Positions 48,085-57,659 of a stretch of 64,000 nucleotides of DNA are shown here, piece by piece (the first letter of the stretch is position 1; the number at the start of each line of letters is the position of its first letter). The notes below the pieces were generated by a model, which worked only from the letters and a program-made list of their open reading frames with translations, had not been told where the DNA came from and ran no database searches. Location of the stretch: contig NZ_CP092106.1 of assembly GCF_029016485.1 (NCBI RefSeq), forward strand, positions 868,001-932,000. The letters run 5' to 3'. The DNA is from Vibrio sp. JC009 (GTDB lineage Bacteria; Pseudomonadota; Gammaproteobacteria; Enterobacterales; Vibrionaceae). Made by a program: the position numbers and the translations under genes.

Positions 48085-48240
48085 ATGACCCGGATTATTT
48101 TGCTTGCCGTTGTGATTTTGCAGCTTGTTATGGCAACACAGTCTGAAGGGCTAAGCAGAGCGCTAGCTGAACTTAGCGCCTTTATGCTGCTGTTTGCGTT
48201 GGTTCTTGGAGTCAGGGGAAACCGTTATAAACTCAGGTAA
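48085..48240 (+). CDS. Small two-helix membrane protein
   Basis: A 51-residue frame with ATG behind AAAGGAAT. Two hydrophobic segments ([14 protein letters not shown] and [11 protein letters not shown]) flank a short polar loop with a glutamate, and the tail is basic (RGNRYKLR). Its last eight bases overlap the end of the convergent YeiH-type gene. It is about 90 bases after the AraC gene. No family is recognised, but the ribosome site and membrane pattern make it credible. Confidence 0.6.
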   Translation: MTRIILLAVVILQLVMATQSEGLSRALAELSAFMLLFALVLGVRGNRYKLR

Positions 48241-49150
48241 GCACAAGCCAGCTCAGTGACAGCGCAGAAATTGCGACCCACAGTCCCACACCAAACAGAA
48301 GTGGCTTTGCTCCGGCCGCTTTCAGTTTTTCTACGGAAATACCACAACCAATCAGAAACAGGCAGACCACCAGAGTTTTTTTGGCAAAAGTGAAAATATA
48401 CCCATAAAAAACTTCGTAATGAGGTAAGTAATCGCTTACTAATATCGCGATACAGTAGAAGAATATAAAGTAGGGAATAGCAATTTTGCTGTTTTTGTTT
48501 TTAAACAGTACGGCACTAATTAAAGCGACGGGAATAATCCATAGTGCCCGGGCAAGCTTCAGTGTTGTCGCGGTTTTAAGTGCCTCCTCTCCATAGGCCG
48601 AAGCTGCGCCAACAACGGACGAGGTATCGTGTATTGCTATAGCGGCCCAGGTTCCGAAGGTGTGCTGATCCAGGCTCAGGGCATGGCCTATCACAGGAAA
48701 AACAAACAGGGCAACGGAGTTGAGGACAAAAACGGTGGCGAGTGCCAGTCCGGTCTGCTCTTCATTGGCTTTGATTGCCGGAGAGACCGCAGCAATTGCG
48801 CTTCCACCACAGATAGAGGTTCCTGCTGAAATCAGGTAACCGGTACGCCGCTCAAGTCCGATTCTTTTACTGACCAAAGAACCGGTAATCAGAGTGCCAA
48901 AGATGGTGGCGATAATCAGACCGATACCACTGCCGGTAACCGCAAGTGCTTCCTGAAAATGAATACCGAAGCCTAATCCGATAATGGACCAGGCCAGCAG
49001 TTTTTTGGTGATTTTTCCGATTGGAATATCGCCCGGAACAAGCCCCAGGCTTGAAAGCATAAAGCCCAGAACCAGAGCGGTTGGGGAAGACACCCAGGGA
49101 GTCAGGCAAATCAGTCCGGCAGAGAAAAAGGCGATATTATTTTTGTTCAT
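48233..49150 (-). CDS. YeiH/UPF0324 family putative sulfate exporter
   Basis: A 305-residue membrane protein with about nine to ten helices. Family signatures are [33 protein letters not shown] and [16 protein letters not shown]. The family (PSE transporters) is only tentatively linked to sulfate or sulfite-type export. No LysR neighbour, common next to yeiH, is present here. A short gap separates it from the acyltransferase gene. Confidence 0.88.
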   Translation of the reverse strand: MNKNNIAFFSAGLICLTPWVSSPTALVLGFMLSSLGLVPGDIPIGKITKKLLAWSIIGLGFGIHFQEALAVTGSGIGLIIATIFGTLITGSLVSKRIGLERRTGYLISAGTSICGGSAIAAVSPAIKANEEQTGLALATVFVLNSVALFVFPVIGHALSLDQHTFGTWAAIAIHDTSSVVGAASAYGEEALKTATTLKLARALWIIPVALISAVLFKNKNSKIAIPYFIFFYCIAILVSDYLPHYEVFYGYIFTFAKKTLVVCLFLIGCGISVEKLKAAGAKPLLFGVGLWVAISALSLSWLVLT

Positions 49151-49244
49151 TTTTGGGGTGTCTGTAATCGGCTATCTAACAGAGAAGGATTCTATCGGCA
49201 GATTCCTTGTTCACAACATAAATAGATGAAATCTTATATTGGTA

Positions 49245-51119
49245 TTACCGGTAGCTTCCTCTTAGCTCTGCCACTTTTTCTTTGAGAAAATCACATGAGG
49301 CTTCCGTTGCCGGGATTGGTATTGCAGCCTCTATTTCCAGCTTAGAGCGGAATCTTGTTGGCAGCCCTTTGCAGGCTCTGCCCTTATGGCGGCTAAAGTA
49401 GCTTCCCCACATACCTTTTAGCGCCATCGGTATGACAGGAACGGGAGTACGCTTAAGGATAATATCTATGCCGCGCATAAAGTCCTGAATTTCACCGTCA
49501 CTGGTTAAGCGGCCTTCCGGGAAGATGCACACTAGGTGGCCTTCCTTCAGTGCTTGTTCCACATCTTTAAAAGCACGGGTTATGGAGCGGCGGTTGGTGC
49601 CGTCAATGGGGATAACACCGGCACGTTTTAAAAAGCGCCTCAGCGGACGGAGGTTGGCATAATCCTCTTCCATTACAAAACGGATAAGGCGGGGGCAGAC
49701 CGCACTGAGCAGCAGCGCATCCATATAGCTGACATGGTTGCAGACAATCAGCGCTCCGCCTTCCTGCGGAAGATTATGCAGGTTTTTGTGTTTTACCCGG
49801 TACATGGTATGGGTCAGTATCCAGACCAGAAAACGCACCACATAAATGGGAGCCTGCAGGAAGAGGTAAAGGGCCATAAAGAGATTCAGTACCGCCAGCA
49901 GCAAAAACATGGATGGGATACTCATCTTAATCACACCCAGACAGACAATGCCTAAAATCGCGCTGCCGACCATAAACAGAGAGTTAAAGATGTTGTTGGC
50001 GGCAATGACCTGTGAGCGCTGCTTTTTGTCTGCTCTCTGCTGCATGATGGTATAGAGGGGCACGATAAACAGGCCACCGGATGCGCCAAGGCAGATCAGA
50101 GAGAGAAATACAGGCCAGAGCTCACGGTATGTAACAAAGCTTGCAAAGGTTTCAAACTTCGGCAGTGAGTCAGGAACACTGACTGCCATTAAAATGCCGA
50201 ACAGAGAGATACCAAAGCTGCCCAGAGGCACAATGCCAATCTCAATTCTGTGGTTAGACAGCTTGTCACAGAGCAGTGATCCGACAGCAATGCCAATTGA
50301 AAACAGAGCCAGAAGGAAAGAGACCGAGGCTTCGTTGCCGTTCAGGTAAATTTTGGTGAAGTTGGGGAACTGAGTGAGATAAGCCGCGCCCAGAAACCAG
50401 AACCAACTAATGGCGAGAATGGCCTGAAAGATAACTCTGTCCTGCCTGCCTATTGCCAGTGTCTTTTTCGCTTGTGTCAGAGGTTGCCAGCGCACTTTCG
50501 CTTCCGGTGCTGCTGCAGCTGTTTTAGGAATATAACGGCTGGCCAGATACCCCGCGATAGCAAAGATAACCACAGAAGCCGCAGCTACAAAGGTTGCGTT
50601 TTCACTTGAAGCGATAAAGCCTGCGCCTATGGTCCCCAGCAGAATGGCCAGAAAGGTGCCGGTTTCTACCAGTGCATTACCGGAAACCAGTTCGTTGTTA
50701 TCCAGATGATGTGGCAGAAGGGCGTATTTTACCGGGCCAAAAAAGGCCGACTGAGTGCCCATTAAAAACAGCAGAAATAGCAGAATCAGATAGCTGTGGG
50801 TGATAAAGCCGACTGCGCCCAGCAGCATAATGCAGATTTCTGCCAGCTTTACCCTACGGATAAACCAGTCTTTATCGTATTTATCGGCCAGTTCTCCGGC
50901 GGTGGCTGAAAAAAGGAAAAAGGGCAGAATAAACAGGCCGGCAGCAAGGTTAATAAACAGGTTAGAGGAAATGGGAAGCACACTGCTTCCTGCAAAGGCG
51001 ACAAAGATCAGGAGTACGTTTTTGAAGATATTGTCGTTAAATGCCCCGAAAAACTGGGTGATAAAGTAGGGCAGAAAACGTCTCTGGGTCAGTAGTGATG
51101 ACTGGCTGTAATTGGTCAT
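49245..51119 (-). CDS. MFS lysophospholipid flippase fused to a PlsC-type acyltransferase (LplT-Aas-like)
   Basis: A 624-residue protein. Residues 1-410 are an MFS/LplT-like transporter with about 12 helices (FFGAFNDNIFKNVLLIF at the start). Residues 430-620 are a 1-acyl-glycerophosphate acyltransferase domain with NHVSYMDALL (HX4D-like), FPEGRLTSDGEI and PVIPMALKGMWG. Together these would flip and reacylate lysophospholipids. The acyl-ACP synthetase domain of E. coli Aas is missing, so the acyl donor must come from elsewhere. It follows a TetR gene by ten bases. The stop codon begins TAATACCAAT. Confidence 0.88.
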   Translation of the reverse strand: MTNYSQSSLLTQRRFLPYFITQFFGAFNDNIFKNVLLIFVAFAGSSVLPISSNLFINLAAGLFILPFFLFSATAGELADKYDKDWFIRRVKLAEICIMLLGAVGFITHSYLILLFLLFLMGTQSAFFGPVKYALLPHHLDNNELVSGNALVETGTFLAILLGTIGAGFIASSENATFVAAASVVIFAIAGYLASRYIPKTAAAAPEAKVRWQPLTQAKKTLAIGRQDRVIFQAILAISWFWFLGAAYLTQFPNFTKIYLNGNEASVSFLLALFSIGIAVGSLLCDKLSNHRIEIGIVPLGSFGISLFGILMAVSVPDSLPKFETFASFVTYRELWPVFLSLICLGASGGLFIVPLYTIMQQRADKKQRSQVIAANNIFNSLFMVGSAILGIVCLGVIKMSIPSMFLLLAVLNLFMALYLFLQAPIYVVRFLVWILTHTMYRVKHKNLHNLPQEGGALIVCNHVSYMDALLLSAVCPRLIRFVMEEDYANLRPLRRFLKRAGVIPIDGTNRRSITRAFKDVEQALKEGHLVCIFPEGRLTSDGEIQDFMRGIDIILKRTPVPVIPMALKGMWGSYFSRHKGRACKGLPTRFRSKLEIEAAIPIPATEASCDFLKEKVAELRGSYR

Positions 51120-51129
51120 CCTGTATCCT

Positions 51130-51726
51130 TTAGTTACGCCAGGTCTGCAGGTAATTGGTCAGCAGGTTAGCGATCAGTCCTTTTCCATCGACAGGTTCCG
51201 AGGTGAAAAACTTGTCGTCCACACTCAGCAGAGTGATTCCGTGTACACCGGCCCAGAGCACCCGGCTTGCTTCAACCAGTTCCGGCTTAGATTTGCCCGG
51301 AGAAGTTAACTCAAGCAACTCCTCAAGCATACTGGTCAGATAGCTGATTCTTTTTGCCTGCCATTGAGGCAGCGTTTCTCCCTGCATAGTGTGCTGGAAT
51401 ATAAGTTGCCAGCGGTAGGGATTTGCTTTGGCAAAATCATGATAACAGTATGCAAGTCTGAAAAGTGCCTCTTCAGTGGTTTTCGCCTGAGATGTAGCGA
51501 TATCGGCCTGCTCTTTTAACTCGTCAACTGTCTGGGCAACTACATGTAACAATAGCAAATTATAGTTACCAAAAACGTTTACCAGGGTGCTGGGAACATA
51601 GCCGATCATATTGGCTATCTTGCGCAGGCTGAGTTCGTGATGGGAGTTTTCGCTCAGAAATGCCTTTACCTTGTCCAGAGTCAGGGCAATTAACTGGTCG
51701 CGGGTATGATCGTTTCTTCTGGCCAT
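51130..51726 (-). CDS. TetR family transcriptional regulator
   Basis: A 198-residue regulator. The N-terminal helix-turn-helix is at about residues 30-52 (LSLRKIANMIGYVPSTLVNVFGN). The C-terminal domain has the WHG-like motif RVLWAGVHGITLL. It sits ten bases before the LplT-PlsC gene on the same strand, so it probably autoregulates an operon for membrane lipid turnover. The 186-base gap to the divergent Tim44-domain gene holds the shared upstream region. Confidence 0.9.
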   Translation of the reverse strand: MARRNDHTRDQLIALTLDKVKAFLSENSHHELSLRKIANMIGYVPSTLVNVFGNYNLLLLHVVAQTVDELKEQADIATSQAKTTEEALFRLAYCYHDFAKANPYRWQLIFQHTMQGETLPQWQAKRISYLTSMLEELLELTSPGKSKPELVEASRVLWAGVHGITLLSVDDKFFTSEPVDGKGLIANLLTNYLQTWRN

Positions 51727-51912
51727 ATCTGAGTACTTTAATGAACAATGTTCGATATTCTAAGAGGCTGATAATTGAGGGTCAAGTTAATAGCGCGTGA
51801 CAATCCAGATGATATGTTGCAACATTCTGAAACAAACTTGCTCCCCATGGTGGCTTGTTTATGAGATGCATGACGATAAGATGTGTCAGTCTAATAAGAT
51901 AAAAGGAATAAT

Positions 51913-52779
51913 ATGAAACGTTTATTTGCTATGGTGGCTTTGCTCATGTTCACCATTTCAGCATCACCAATCGTTGAAGCGAAAAAGTTTGGAGGCGGTA
52001 AGTCTTTTGGTAAGTCGTTTAAAACGGCACCGGCACCTAAAAAGGCGACCCAGAACACTAATTCAATTAAAAAGGATCAGACAACAAAGAGCAGTTCTAA
52101 GCGTGGCCTGATGGGGGGCCTGATGGGCGGTTTGTTAGCTGGTGGCCTGCTTGCGGCTTTCTTTGGCGGTGCCTTTGAGGGCATCCAGTTTATGGATATC
52201 CTGATCATCGGTCTGATCGCTTACTTTGCCTTTAAGTTCCTGCGAGGCATGCTGGGCGCGAAGGCGGGCAGCATGAATCAACACTCGTACTCAGGTATGA
52301 ATCAGAATACCTTTGAATCCGGTAACTCCAGTTTCAGAAGCTATGAGCAACCTCAACCCGCAGCAGCAGGCGGCTTTGGCAGTTCAGGTCACAGCGATGT
52401 TCCGCACAACTACCCACCGGGCTTTGATCAGGCGGCATTTATCAACGGTGCCCGCGAGCACTACCGCACAATTCAGGGTGCCTGGAACTATAATGAGCTG
52501 CACACTATCAAAGAGTATGTTTCCGAGAGCTTGTACCAGGAACTAAAGGCAGAACGAGAGAGCCTGAACGGCGAGCAGCATACCGACGTTATGTACGTTG
52601 ACGCTGAAATTGTACGCGCCGATTACGACAGCCAGAAAGCGCAGCTAAGTCTGCAATTTAGCGGACGTTACCGTGATGCGGTTGAAGGTGTCGAAGAGGA
52701 TATTGAGGATGTCTGGCATCTGGAACGCGATCTTACTGTGGATAATGCGCCTTGGTTGATTGTGGGGATACAGGGGTAG
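51913..52779 (+). CDS. Tim44-like domain protein
   Basis: A 288-residue protein. A signal or anchor sequence (residues 1-23, cut near VEA) is followed by a basic, Gly/Lys/Thr-rich linker, a glycine-rich hydrophobic pair (GGLLAGGLLAAFFGG and FMDILIIGLIAYFAFKFL), a Gln/Ser-rich linker, and a C-terminal Tim44 domain at about residues 165-285 (AREHYRTIQGAWNYNELHTIKEYVS, then DVWHLERDL...PWLIVGIQG). The role in bacteria is not established. It converges on pta. Confidence 0.85.
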   Translation: MKRLFAMVALLMFTISASPIVEAKKFGGGKSFGKSFKTAPAPKKATQNTNSIKKDQTTKSSSKRGLMGGLMGGLLAGGLLAAFFGGAFEGIQFMDILIIGLIAYFAFKFLRGMLGAKAGSMNQHSYSGMNQNTFESGNSSFRSYEQPQPAAAGGFGSSGHSDVPHNYPPGFDQAAFINGAREHYRTIQGAWNYNELHTIKEYVSESLYQELKAERESLNGEQHTDVMYVDAEIVRADYDSQKAQLSLQFSGRYRDAVEGVEEDIEDVWHLERDLTVDNAPWLIVGIQG

Positions 52780-52781
52780 GG

Positions 52782-52933
52782 AAAAGGGCCCTGGGTTTAT
52801 AGGCCCTGGGCCCTGGGAGCTAGCCCGTAAATCTAAGGGGTAGTTGCCTTTGTATTTCAGATAAAACTAAAGCCCCGAGCAGCGATGCTCGGGGCTTTCT
52901 CTTTCCCAGGGCCTAATAACCTAGAGCCCTTTT
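52782..52933. repeat. 29-bp inverted repeats filling the convergent gap before pta
   Basis: The left arm at 52782-52810 starts AAAAGGGCCCTGGG. The right arm at 52905-52933, reverse complemented, starts AAAAGGGCTCTAGG. They match in 25 of 29 positions. They flank a central terminator and occupy the gap exactly between the two stop codons. A GGCCCTG heptamer is duplicated inside the left side. Confidence 0.65.
52869..52898. terminator. Bidirectional terminator between the Tim44 gene and pta
   Basis: A 13-bp perfect stem built on AAGCCCCGAGCA / TGCTCGGGGCTT with a GCGA tetraloop. T-rich tracts lie on both sides (TTTCTCTTT on plus, TTTAGTTTT on minus). Confidence 0.93.
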
Positions 52934-52934
52934 A

Positions 52935-55073
52935 TTAAGCGTGCTCCGCCTGAATAGCCGTAAGCGCGATGGTATAAACGATATCGTCTACCAATGCACC
53001 ACGAGACAGGTCGTTAACTGGCTTGCGCATGCCCTGAAGCATTGGACCGATAGATACAAGGTCAGCAGAACGCTGTACAGCTTTGTACGTAGTGTTACCT
53101 GTGTTCAGGTCTGGGAATACGAATACTGTCGCTTTACCTGCTACAGGAGAGTTTGGTGCTTTTGAAGCAGCAACGTTTTCCATGATAGCGGCGTCGTACT
53201 GCAGAGGACCGTCGATAACAAGATCAGGACGCTTCTCTTTTGCGATTGCTGTTGCTTCACGTACTTTCTCAACGTCTGCACCCTTACCAGATTCACCGGT
53301 AGAGTAAGAGATCATTGCAACGCGTGGGTCAACACCAAATGCTGTTGCAGAATCAGCAGACTGGATAGCGATTTCTGCAAGCTGCTCAGCAGTTGGATCC
53401 GGGTTGATTGCACAGTCACCGTATACCAGTACCTGGTCAGGCAGAAGCATGAAGAATACAGAAGATACGATAGATGCATCAGGTGCAGTCTTGATGATCT
53501 GGAACGGAGGAACGATGGTGTTCGCCGTTGTGTGAACAGCACCAGAAACCAGACCGTCAACTTCGTTGTTCTCAAGCATCATTGTGCCCAGGAACACAGA
53601 GTCTTCCAGTTTTTCACGGGCAACGACTTCAGTCATGCCTTTCTTAGCGCGAAGCTCTACAAGGCGTGCAACGTAGTTTTCACGTACCGCTTCAGAGTCG
53701 ATGATTTCAACGCCAGCGCCAAGAGTTACGCCCTGCTGCTCTGCAACGCGACGGATTTCGTCAGGGTTACCAAGAAGCACACACGTTGCGATACCGCGCT
53801 CAGCACAGATAGCCGCAGCCTTAACTGTACGAGGCTCATCACCTTCAGGAAGGATGATGCGCTTACCTGCTTTACGGGCAAGCTCAGTTAGCTGGTAACG
53901 GAATGCTGGTGGGCTCAGACGGCGGATACCTTCAGTACCTTCAGTCAGAGAGTCGATCCATGGACCGTCAATGTGACCGGCAACGTGGTCGTTTACATAT
54001 TCGATACGCTCTTTATCGTCTGCCGGTACTTCAAGGCTGAAGCTCTGCAGGTTAAGAGAAGTCTGCCATGTGTTGCCATTAACCTTAAAGATTGGAAGAC
54101 CGGTTGTGTCTACGGCACGCTGACAAAGCTTAGCAATCTCTTCTGGCATATCGTAGTCGCCGGTCAGAAGCATTGCACCGATTTCTACTCCGTTCATTGC
54201 AGCCAGAGAGGCAGCAACGATAACGTCAGGACGGTCTGCTGAAGTTACCAGCAGTGAGCCCGGACGGAAGTGCTCAACCATGTTTGGCAGAGAACGTGCA
54301 CAGAAAGTGATGCTCTTGATACGACGAGTGTTCATCTCACCTTCGCTGATGATTTCAGCGTTAAGGTGCTTAGCCATATCGATTGCACGAGTTGCAATCA
54401 GGTCGATGCTCCATGGCACGCAGCCAAGAACACGGACAGGGCTTGTGTTGATGATCTCCATTGTCTTCACGTCAGCCTGCTGGGCTGCGTCAGAGTCATC
54501 AAAGATTTCAGATAGATCAGGACGGGTACGGCCTGCTTCATCCACTGGTGCATTCAGTTTGTTGATGATTACACCACAGATGTTTTTGTTCTTAGAACCA
54601 CCGTAGTTAGAAACGGCTAGTTCAATACGCTCGCGAAGCTGGCTTGCGTTGTAAGTACCAGGCGTTGCAACAAATACAATCTCAGCGCCCAGCGTCTTAG
54701 CCACTTCTTCGTTCACCTGGTTAGCGAACGGATGCTTACGGGTAGGAACAAGACCTTCGATCAGCGTAACATCAGCATCGTTTACCTGGTTGTAACGTGC
54801 AACGATTGATTCAAGCAGCACATCCATCTTCTCGGCACCAAGCAGAGATTCTGCTTCCTGCATCGGAGTTGGTTTTGCTGTTTTAATATCGCTGTTTGCT
54901 TCAATGATAGTTGAAGTCAGGTCAGGTGTGTTACCACCGTGACGAGGCTGTGCGATTGGTTTAAGGAAAGAAACACTTACACCTTTGCGCTCCATTGCGC
55001 GAATAACACCTAAGCTAACACTGGTTAATCCGACACCAGCGCTAATAGGTACAAGCATAATAGTACGGGACAT
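52935..55073 (-). CDS. pta: Phosphate acetyltransferase
   Basis: A 712-residue long-form Pta interconverting acetyl-CoA and acetyl phosphate. An N-terminal P-loop-like BioD/DRTGG regulatory region (residues 1-350, [18 protein letters not shown]) precedes the catalytic PTA_PTB domain (about 390-710), with [42 protein letters not shown] and [16 protein letters not shown]. The length matches E. coli Pta (714). It follows ackA after a 101-base gap that contains a strong hairpin. Confidence 0.97.
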   Translation of the reverse strand: MSRTIMLVPISAGVGLTSVSLGVIRAMERKGVSVSFLKPIAQPRHGGNTPDLTSTIIEANSDIKTAKPTPMQEAESLLGAEKMDVLLESIVARYNQVNDADVTLIEGLVPTRKHPFANQVNEEVAKTLGAEIVFVATPGTYNASQLRERIELAVSNYGGSKNKNICGVIINKLNAPVDEAGRTRPDLSEIFDDSDAAQQADVKTMEIINTSPVRVLGCVPWSIDLIATRAIDMAKHLNAEIISEGEMNTRRIKSITFCARSLPNMVEHFRPGSLLVTSADRPDVIVAASLAAMNGVEIGAMLLTGDYDMPEEIAKLCQRAVDTTGLPIFKVNGNTWQTSLNLQSFSLEVPADDKERIEYVNDHVAGHIDGPWIDSLTEGTEGIRRLSPPAFRYQLTELARKAGKRIILPEGDEPRTVKAAAICAERGIATCVLLGNPDEIRRVAEQQGVTLGAGVEIIDSEAVRENYVARLVELRAKKGMTEVVAREKLEDSVFLGTMMLENNEVDGLVSGAVHTTANTIVPPFQIIKTAPDASIVSSVFFMLLPDQVLVYGDCAINPDPTAEQLAEIAIQSADSATAFGVDPRVAMISYSTGESGKGADVEKVREATAIAKEKRPDLVIDGPLQYDAAIMENVAASKAPNSPVAGKATVFVFPDLNTGNTTYKAVQRSADLVSIGPMLQGMRKPVNDLSRGALVDDIVYTIALTAIQAEHA

Positions 55074-55136
55074 TTGTAGAGTACCTTTGACGATTCAAAA
55101 AACGGCTCACGAGGGGAAAAATGAGCCCCAATACAA

Positions 55137-55162
55137 AACTGGCTAACTTTCGTTAGCCAGTT
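55137..55162 (-). terminator. Attenuator-like hairpin between ackA and pta
   Basis: A perfect 11-bp stem (AACTGGCTAAC with GTTAGCCAGTT) and a 4-base loop. On the minus strand it continues into TTTTGTATTG, so partial termination between ackA and pta is expected. Confidence 0.75.
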
Positions 55163-55174
55163 AATTCTTATTCT

Positions 55175-56371
55175 TTACAGACCTGCAAGTTTTGCAGTGT
55201 CTTCAGCGATGACCAGCTCTTCGTTAGTAGAGATAACCATTGCAGGGATGCGGCTGTCAGCAGTTGTGATAACGCCTTCACCACCGAAGCGTGCTTTCAG
55301 GTTAGCTTCGCCGTCAACTTCAATGCCGAATACGCCAAGACGGTTAAGAACCATTTCACGGATAGGGCCAGAGTTTTCACCGATACCACCAGTGAATACG
55401 ATAGCGTCAAGACGGCCTTCAAGAGTTGCAGTGTAACCAGCAACGTATTTAGCCAGACGGTGACAGAACACGTCCATTGCGCGTGTTGCTTCTTCTTTCT
55501 CGCCGTAGTTGTCTTCAACGAAACGACAGTCAGAAGTCACCTGAGTAAGACCTTGCAGGCCAGACTCTTTAGTCAGCATAGTGTTGATTTTCTCAACAGA
55601 GTAACCAAGCGCGTCGTGCATGTGGAAGATGATAGCCGGGTCGATGTCACCACAACGAGTACCCATTACCAGACCTTCAAGCGGAGTCAGACCCATAGAA
55701 GTGTCTACAGACTTACCGTTTTTGATTGCACAAACAGATGCACCGTTACCCAGGTGACAGTTGATGATGTTCAGTTCATCAGCTGATTTGCCCAGACGCT
55801 CTGCTGCTTCGCGAGCGATAAACAGGTGAGAAGTACCGTGCATGCCGTAGCGACGGATGCCGTGCTCTTTGTATAGATCGTATGGAAGTGCGTACAGGAA
55901 CGCTTCTTCTGGCATAGTCTGGTGGTAAGCGGTATCGAATACTGCAGACATTGGCAGACCCGGGAACGCTTTTTGAGCTGCTTTAATACCAACGATTGCA
56001 GCAGGGTTGTGAAGAGGTGCAAGAGTTGCACAGTCTTCGATACCTTTAACTACAGCATCATCGATAAGAACAGACTGAGTAAACTTCTCACCGCCGTGTA
56101 CTACGCGGTGACCGATCGCTTTAAGCTGCTCAGAAAGCTCTGGCTTAGAAGCAAGAATAGTTTCAACGATGAAAGAAAGTGCTTCATCGTGTGCAGCGCC
56201 TTCACCAAGTTGCGCTTCGTGCTTGCCATCAAGTTTCCACTTGATACGTGCTTCAGGAAGGTGAAGACACTCAGCAAGGCCTGTTAGATGCTCGTCGCCA
56301 TTTTCTGCGTCAACGATAGCGAATTTAAGCGAAGAACTACCGCAGTTTAAAACTAAAACTAGCTTAGACAT
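55175..56371 (-). CDS. ackA: Acetate kinase
   Basis: A 398-residue kinase making acetate and ATP from acetyl phosphate. Motifs are [15 protein letters not shown] (phosphate 1), [53 protein letters not shown] and FTGGIGENS. The length is normal. It is the first gene of ackA-pta, divergent from yfbV as in E. coli. Confidence 0.97.
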   Translation of the reverse strand: MSKLVLVLNCGSSSLKFAIVDAENGDEHLTGLAECLHLPEARIKWKLDGKHEAQLGEGAAHDEALSFIVETILASKPELSEQLKAIGHRVVHGGEKFTQSVLIDDAVVKGIEDCATLAPLHNPAAIVGIKAAQKAFPGLPMSAVFDTAYHQTMPEEAFLYALPYDLYKEHGIRRYGMHGTSHLFIAREAAERLGKSADELNIINCHLGNGASVCAIKNGKSVDTSMGLTPLEGLVMGTRCGDIDPAIIFHMHDALGYSVEKINTMLTKESGLQGLTQVTSDCRFVEDNYGEKEEATRAMDVFCHRLAKYVAGYTATLEGRLDAIVFTGGIGENSGPIREMVLNRLGVFGIEVDGEANLKARFGGEGVITTADSRIPAMVISTNEELVIAEDTAKLAGL

Positions 56372-56707
56372 GGTTGATTACCTGTTAATCGTCTGAATAA
56401 GGGTGAAAATCTATTTCAGGAGCAGTTGACATTGGTTATATATAGTCAGCTTCCTGGTCAAACAAACCCGATTATCCTTAATATTTAGAATTGTGAACAC
56501 GATACCGCGCTCACATTTGCAATCCTTGCATTGAACATCATAAATTTGCCTATATGGTATATAAGGTCAACAATGATATTGAGGGCTCGCAAAGGATAAC
56601 GATAATGCCCCAATATAACAAAATAAAATTGAAGATTTATTAACGTTGGTCAAATTTTTGCAGTTTTAGTTGAACGTTTCAACTTTTTTTGAGTGAGTGA
56701 GGTAACA
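56372..56707. promoter_or_regulatory. 336-base divergent regulatory region of ackA and yfbV
   Basis: AT-rich and without a gene. On the minus strand, TTGACC near 56460 stands 15 bases from TATAAC near 56440, a possible but poorly spaced ackA promoter. TGTGAACA near 56492 is half of a CRP-like site. For yfbV, TATATAAG near 56559 is a possible -10. None is strong. Confidence 0.35.
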
Positions 56708-57160
56708 ATGAGTGCAAACACGGGACTTGTCCATAATTTTAGGGATGGACAAAAATATATGGATGTTTGGCCTCTGCGAAAGGAGTTGTCTCCGATTTTC
56801 CCCGAGAACCGAATAATCAAAGCAACTAAATTTGGCATCAAGGTGATGCCCGCAGTAGCAGCAATCAGTATCCTCATTCAGATGAGTTTCCAGAATTATC
56901 AGGCAATGCCACAGGCCATCGTCGTCGCATTGTTTGCCATCAGTCTCCCTCTGCAGGGAATGTGGTGGTTAGGAAGCCGTTCAAACACCAAACTCCCCCC
57001 GGCACTGGCAGGCTGGTACCGGGAACTACACCAGAAAATTACGGAATCGGGTTATGCGCTTGAACCGGTAAAATCCAATCCAAGGTATAAAGAACTGGCA
57101 AATATTCTTAATCGAGCGTTCAGGCAGTTGGACCGGAGTGCGTTGGAGAGGTGGTTTTAG
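56708..57160 (+). CDS. yfbV: UPF0208 family membrane protein YfbV
   Basis: A 150-residue inner-membrane protein with two helices (about residues 44-65 and 70-90) and cytoplasmic ends. Family stretches are [17 protein letters not shown] and [15 protein letters not shown]. coli YfbV helps limit the Ter macrodomain. ATG 56708 with GAGG seven bases upstream is chosen over GTG 56693. Divergent from ackA as in E. coli. Confidence 0.92.
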   Translation: MSANTGLVHNFRDGQKYMDVWPLRKELSPIFPENRIIKATKFGIKVMPAVAAISILIQMSFQNYQAMPQAIVVALFAISLPLQGMWWLGSRSNTKLPPALAGWYRELHQKITESGYALEPVKSNPRYKELANILNRAFRQLDRSALERWF

Positions 57161-57263
57161 TATTCTGGTCTATGGGGGCGGGCTCCGCCCTCGAGGGTTA
57201 TAAGGCTATAGGGAAAAGCGGAATAAAATGCTTGACTTGGATTATGGCAAGGACACAATCTTG

Positions 57264-57491
57264 CATAACCCCATAACCCCATAACCCCATAACCCCATAA
57301 CCCCATAACCCCATAACCCCATAACCCCATAACCCCATAACCCCATAACCCCATAACCCCATAACCCCATAACCCCATAACCCCATAACCCCATAACCCC
57401 ATAACCCCATAACCCCATAACCCCATAACCCCATAACCCCATAACCCCATAACCCCATAACCCCATAACCCCATAACCCCATAACCCCATA
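57264..57491 (-). repeat. 28-copy ATAACCCC tandem array (GGGGTTAT on minus strand)
   Basis: Perfect ATAACCCC units run from 57265 to 57488, giving exactly 28 copies, plus ATA. The minus strand has a GGGG run every eight bases. Because eight is not a multiple of three, all three minus frames are open and read MGLWGYGV repeats, so those frames are by-products and not proteins. It fills most of the 499-base gap between yfbV and the ABC importer. Confidence 0.95.
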
Positions 57492-57659
57492 GCTCCCACT
57501 TTTCATCAATCTCATCAATAATTCCAAAATCCCCCTTCCATTCTGTACTAGTTTACGGTACAACTGTGGGCTAATACGTAAAGAAAAACGTACAAACCAA
57601 GAATAATATTTTTTCAAACACAGCATTGAAACAAGAAAATTGCAAATCAAGGAGTCAAG

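Noticed and set aside
57157..57650. Three overlapping minus-strand frames encoding MGLWGYGV repeats, resembling a repetitive protein
   Set aside because: They arise because an 8-bp unit without a stop is open in all three frames; no ribosome site or non-repeat protein features support translation.
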